Position numbers and translations under genes: made by a program. Below, one piece after another: positions 62,501-64,000 of a stretch of DNA of 64,000 nucleotides. Origin of the DNA: Cololabis saira (taxonomy: Eukaryota > Chordata > Actinopteri > Beloniformes > Belonidae). The notes under the pieces are model-generated. The model did no database searches and was not told the DNA's origin. It saw nothing but the letters and a program-made list of their open reading frames with translations. How positions within the stretch are numbered: the first letter of the stretch is position 1; the number at the start of each line of letters is the position of its first letter. The stretch spans positions 9,560,625 through 9,624,624 of the forward strand of contig NC_084599.1 of the NCBI RefSeq assembly GCF_033807715.1, given 5' to 3'.

Positions 62501-63670
62501 ACAAACTCATTTTTTTGCTGCCGTGTCTTTTACTGAAGCACTGGTTTCTTTCTGCCTGCAGCACAGGAACCATCTCTGAAATTCACATCCTTTCTGTGGA
62601 AGACTTCCCACAGTCTGTCTGTGTCACCTTTCGGCTCTGTTCACTGATTTGGCCAAACAGTCAAGTTTGTAAAGAGTCCTGGATTCTGCAGACTTCTTTC
62701 ATCTCACAATTGTCAAGACCACTGTAGGGCACTCCTGGAAACAATCAGAGCTCAAGAAATGGTTTTTCTACCCTTTGCATAAAAAATGCCTGTTCACAGC
62801 TCTTTTTGATTTTAAGTCTTTTTTTTTTGTATTGTACTGACAGACAGCATCAATAGAAAGATATTGTAGACATAAGTGTGAGCCTTTTCAGCTATTTGTA
62901 GTCCATTAATCTTCTACAGATCGTCTCTCATCAAACTCTAAACCCACTTTAGGGATGATAAAAGGAAACAGGGTGATGATGATCAGTTAAGAAAATAAGC
63001 AAAGCATAAAAAATGTTGCAGTTTTTCAATTTAGATGTTTAGTAGTTTTGCTATATTTTCTGAACATTTGATTTCAAGATGGTGAGAAAATGTCATTCGC
63101 AGCATTATCAAGTGTGCAATCTTTTAAAAGACATCAATTCAGTATATCAAATTAGATGACACATGAGGCTTGCATGTTTGTATAGCAGTAATCTGATTGT
63201 GTCTTCTTTGACAAATCACGTTACTTTATAAACACTCACGGATGTAGATAAGCTTCTCCACAAATTACAAAAATGTAATCATGAAAATAAAAACAACAAA
63301 CCCTGACGTACTTTCTAGCATTTTTAAGATACATAGAATGAAGTATAAAGTGAAGAAGTGTATGTTGCTTGCGAGTAAATTCCAGTTAAAGGGATTATTT
63401 GCAAGGTCATGATCTTGCATAATTGAACTGAAAGCTGTGAGGTATGTGCAGCAACCAGAGAGGATAAAGAGACTTACTTACTGCACAGCAGCACCAATCA
63501 TACCTTTCCTTTTTGCTGCCCAGCGTGTTTGCTGTGTACTGATCTCCATAAGCTATTACATTCAGCTGCCTTGAGAGGACAGTCACTCGATTCCCCACGA
63601 ACAAGTCCTCTCGACTGATGCCGTCACACTTGGTCCTTGCTAAAAATCTCTTTCGGTTCTTCACATCAAA
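41550..63670 (-). CDS. nme7: NME/NM23 family member 7, 5'-incomplete (ten exons in window)
   Basis: NME7 has a DM10 domain followed by two nucleoside-diphosphate-kinase domains. It is known from the gamma-tubulin ring complex, centrosomes and ciliary axonemes. Exons on the minus strand: 63504-63670, 62049-62159, 60315-60365, 59931-60138, 59342-59447, 53361-53425, 52899-52967, 52652-52753, 42062-42169, 41550-41582. Together they encode 339 residues; human NME7 has 376, and the missing 37 N-terminal residues match exons beyond 64000. All junctions follow GT-AG and keep phase. Evidence: the DM10 part (EDLFVGNRVTVLSRQL, YGDQYTA), kinase A (LALIKPDAV to GTDGIKNVVHG) and kinase B (CCIIKPHAISEG to VRNAVHCTDL). 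Catalytic histidines are retained in both (human-equivalent 206 and 355). It ends YFFKILDG. Convergent with atp1b1, as in mammals. Confidence 0.96.
42062..42169 (-). CDS. nme7: nme7 exon with domain-B catalytic histidine
   Basis: ELARLLQPNTLRALYGKD, VRNAVHCTDLAEDGVLE (36 codons). The His in NAVH is human-equivalent 355. The acceptor is TCAATCAACAG and the donor GTGAGT. Confidence 0.96.
43753..43791. repeat. (TAGAC)n microsatellite
   Basis: About eight pentamers. Confidence 0.95.
43958..44710. mobile_element. hAT element, CAGTACTCGAGTTG family copy B
   Basis: Intact 753-bp copy with perfect duplication GCTCTAAC (43950-43957 and 44711-44718). It is highly similar to copy A (16037-16791). It lies in the nme7 intron. 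Confidence 0.92.
45994..46403. mobile_element. Palindromic element CACTGCAAAAACTC (410 bp)
   Basis: CACTGCAAAAACTCAAAATC at 45994 is inverted at the right end (GATTTTGAGTTTTTGCAGTG to 46403). The two halves are near-complementary throughout (AATCTGCCAGTGG / CCACTGGCAGATT near the centre), so the transcript can fold into a long hairpin. No clear target duplication was found. Its sequence recurs as the core of the CAGTACTCGAGTTG hAT copies. Confidence 0.8.
47468..48207. mobile_element. hAT element, CAGTACTCGAGTTG family copy C, left end eroded
   Basis: The right end is intact (AGTACTG to 48207) but the left end has lost most of its TIR and starts C(A)n TCAGGGG. Duplication CGTAGATT/CGTAGAGT (47460-47467, 48208-48215) has one mismatch. 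Confidence 0.85.
49557..52181. repeat. Large minisatellite, about 125 x 21 bp, with higher-order structure
   Basis: Units share CTATCTGACC and CTACAC around a variable middle (ATAAA, GTATA, TTCTC, GTCTC, CCTC, TTATA). Because 21 is a multiple of three, four of six frames stay open. This yields artefact ORFs of 879 and 415 residues on plus and 410 on minus. A 20-bp unit near 50784 shifts the frame without closing it. A block of 15-16 units at about 51085-51420 recurs at about 51421-51740. Confidence 0.95.
52652..52753 (-). CDS. nme7: nme7 102-bp exon, kinase domain B
   Basis: SMVTELCSGPCMALEI, KTFREFCGPADP. The acceptor is TTCTTTTCAG and the donor GTGAGT. It is followed by a 10.5-kb intron. 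Confidence 0.95.
52899..52967 (-). CDS. nme7: nme7 69-bp exon, kinase domain B
   Basis: FNVGQANAEEFYEVYKEVVT plus EYF, as in human VNVEEFYEVYKGVVTEY. The acceptor is CATTCACAG and the donor GTGAGT. Confidence 0.95.
53361..53425 (-). CDS. nme7: nme7 65-bp exon, kinase domain B
   Basis: LTGKILNSINAAGFDISALQ and M. The acceptor is TGTTCGCAG and the donor GTAAAA. Confidence 0.93.
54688..55055. mobile_element. TA-flanked palindromic MITE, copy 2
   Basis: CAGGACTGTCTCAGAAAAT termini, TA at 54686-54687 and 55056-55057, 368 bp. The halves are near-complementary. It lies in an nme7 intron. Confidence 0.9.
56190..58395 (+). pseudogene. Decayed L1-like LINE ORF2
   Basis: Pieces in order: endonuclease end SDHAAVSLEIQLGEG (about 56267), WEAFKAYIRGEII, reverse-transcriptase remnant LLVSLFADNIKF (active-site YADD altered to FADN), FKYLGVKIT, then ORF2 C-terminus NPFLKNTITVWQ, KVKDLCIDGVLLTFDQL (57460-57780) and SVFPDVCTKCLNEKGTLLHC (about 58040). 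Many stops, frameshifts and a deletion of most of the RT palm make it inactive. It is inserted in antisense within an nme7 intron. It is L1 clade by motif order; the family is unnamed. Confidence 0.8.
58432..58744. mobile_element. TA-flanked palindromic MITE, copy 3
   Basis: Same termini, TA at 58430-58431 and 58745-58746, with a deletion at the right end. It begins just after the L1 remnant. It contains the uninterrupted TCTTAAACTG site that is disrupted in copy 1. Confidence 0.88.
59342..59447 (-). CDS. nme7: nme7 exon, linker and start of kinase domain B
   Basis: ELEFFFPSTIGHGPSNTALY, then DSTCCIIKPHAISE. The reading frame differs from the longest ORF here but aligns residue for residue with human NME7. 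The acceptor is TTTGGTTAG and the donor GTAAGA. Confidence 0.93.
59529..59897. mobile_element. TA-flanked palindromic MITE, copy 4, fills a short nme7 intron
   Basis: 369 bp with TA at 59527-59528 and 59898-59899. It occupies most of the 483-bp intron between exons 59931-60138 and 59342-59447, leaving 33 bp to the donor side. Confidence 0.9.
59931..60138 (-). CDS. nme7: nme7 exon, kinase domain A catalytic part
   Basis: EMMQFMSSAPVVAMEVIG through GPADPPVAQRE and FGTDGIKNVVHGSD to AAAAR. It carries the domain-A catalytic His (human-equivalent 206). The donor GTGAGG lies only 33 bp from the edge of a palindromic transposon in the next intron. Confidence 0.95.
60315..60365 (-). CDS. nme7: nme7 51-bp exon, kinase domain A
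   Basis: SQAADFYVEHQSKPFF, matching human ALDFHVDHQSRPFF. Found by reading frame continuity; it is too short to appear as a long ORF. The acceptor is CATTACAG and the donor GTGAGT. Confidence 0.92.
60366..62048 (-). other. nme7 intron, 1.7 kb
   Basis: No repeats or extra exons were recognised. Confidence 0.6.
62049..62159 (-). CDS. nme7: nme7 exon, start of kinase domain A
   Basis: TLALIKPDAVTKIGDVMELI through KMTKLT plus two bases of the next codon. The K-P-D-A motif lies at the start of the kinase fold. The acceptor is TTTTATTCCAG and the donor GTGAGT. Confidence 0.95.
62160..63503 (-). other. nme7 intron, 1.3 kb
   Basis: No further exon was found. ORF 61961-62443 overlaps the kinase exon from the opposite strand and is a shadow. 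Confidence 0.6.
63504..63670 (-). CDS. nme7: nme7 DM10-domain exon (first in window)
   Basis: FDVKNRKRFLARTK to GSKKE plus two bases of R. It corresponds to human residues 38-93. The acceptor is TTTGGCTTTGCAG and the donor GTATGA. Confidence 0.94.
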
Positions 63671-64000
63671 CTGCAAAGCCAAACATCAGTGGTTGATTTA
63701 TCAGGTCAACTACAAATTTATGCAAAGCTAAATTAGTGAGATCTATGTAAATCTTTCCAGCCTCAACATTTCATTCACTGTTGGTGTCATAAGCAGTTAA
63801 CTTCAAGCAAGAATACATGTGTCATAATCAAAACAATTTGACCAAATCCACCCCTGTATTAATAAGAAAGAAAGCCTTAACAAGTTGGAGAGAGCACCGA
63901 CATAGTTATCTGGTGAATGTGTATCAGAATTAAAACAATGTCCAAACTTTAACCAGTTCAATAACAAATATAAAAACAGGACTTTCACAAGGTACTGCAG
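63671..64000 (-). other. nme7 upstream intron (start of)
   Basis: The exons for about the first 37 residues were looked for here and not found. They must lie outside the window. Confidence 0.6.

Overview
The window is vertebrate nuclear DNA, most probably from a ray-finned (teleost) fish. It holds two split genes with GT-AG introns, a CpG-rich promoter, abundant DNA transposons with 8-bp, TA or TTAA target duplications, L2- and L1-like LINE fragments, and long micro- and minisatellites. There is no sign of prokaryotic organisation. Nearly all long ORFs are chance or repeat-derived.

Two real genes lie tail to tail. atp1b1 (+ strand, six coding exons, 31327-40438) encodes a complete 300-residue Na+/K+-ATPase beta-1 subunit. 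nme7 (- strand, ten exons in the window, 41550-63670) encodes all but about the first 37 residues of NME7, a protein with a DM10 domain and two nucleoside-diphosphate-kinase domains; its first exons lie beyond position 64000. The same convergent neighbours occur in mammals, which supports both identifications. Their poly(A) signals cross over: the + signal (41508) lies beyond the - signal (41481), so the two 3' UTRs should overlap.

Region by region: 1-30900 is a gene-free upstream region made largely of transposons. It contains TTAA-type elements, several hAT elements with perfect 8-bp duplications, LINE fragments, a 10 x 50-bp minisatellite, and several nested insertions whose empty sites can be read in sister copies. 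30942-31108 is a tandem array of four units of about 42 bp, each carrying one inverted CCAAT box, just upstream of atp1b1. Intron 1 of atp1b1 holds two strong palindromes. Intron 3 of atp1b1 appears to be a GC-AG intron. The 10.5-kb nme7 intron at 42170-52651 holds three related transposons and a 2.6-kb minisatellite of 21-bp units. The 5.9-kb nme7 intron at 53426-59341 holds a decayed L1-like ORF2 and palindromic TA-flanked elements.

I found no convincing new multi-gene system. The best leads are the CCAAT-box array in the atp1b1 promoter, the overlapping 3' ends of atp1b1 and nme7, the large higher-order minisatellite inside nme7, and the layered transposon insertions.
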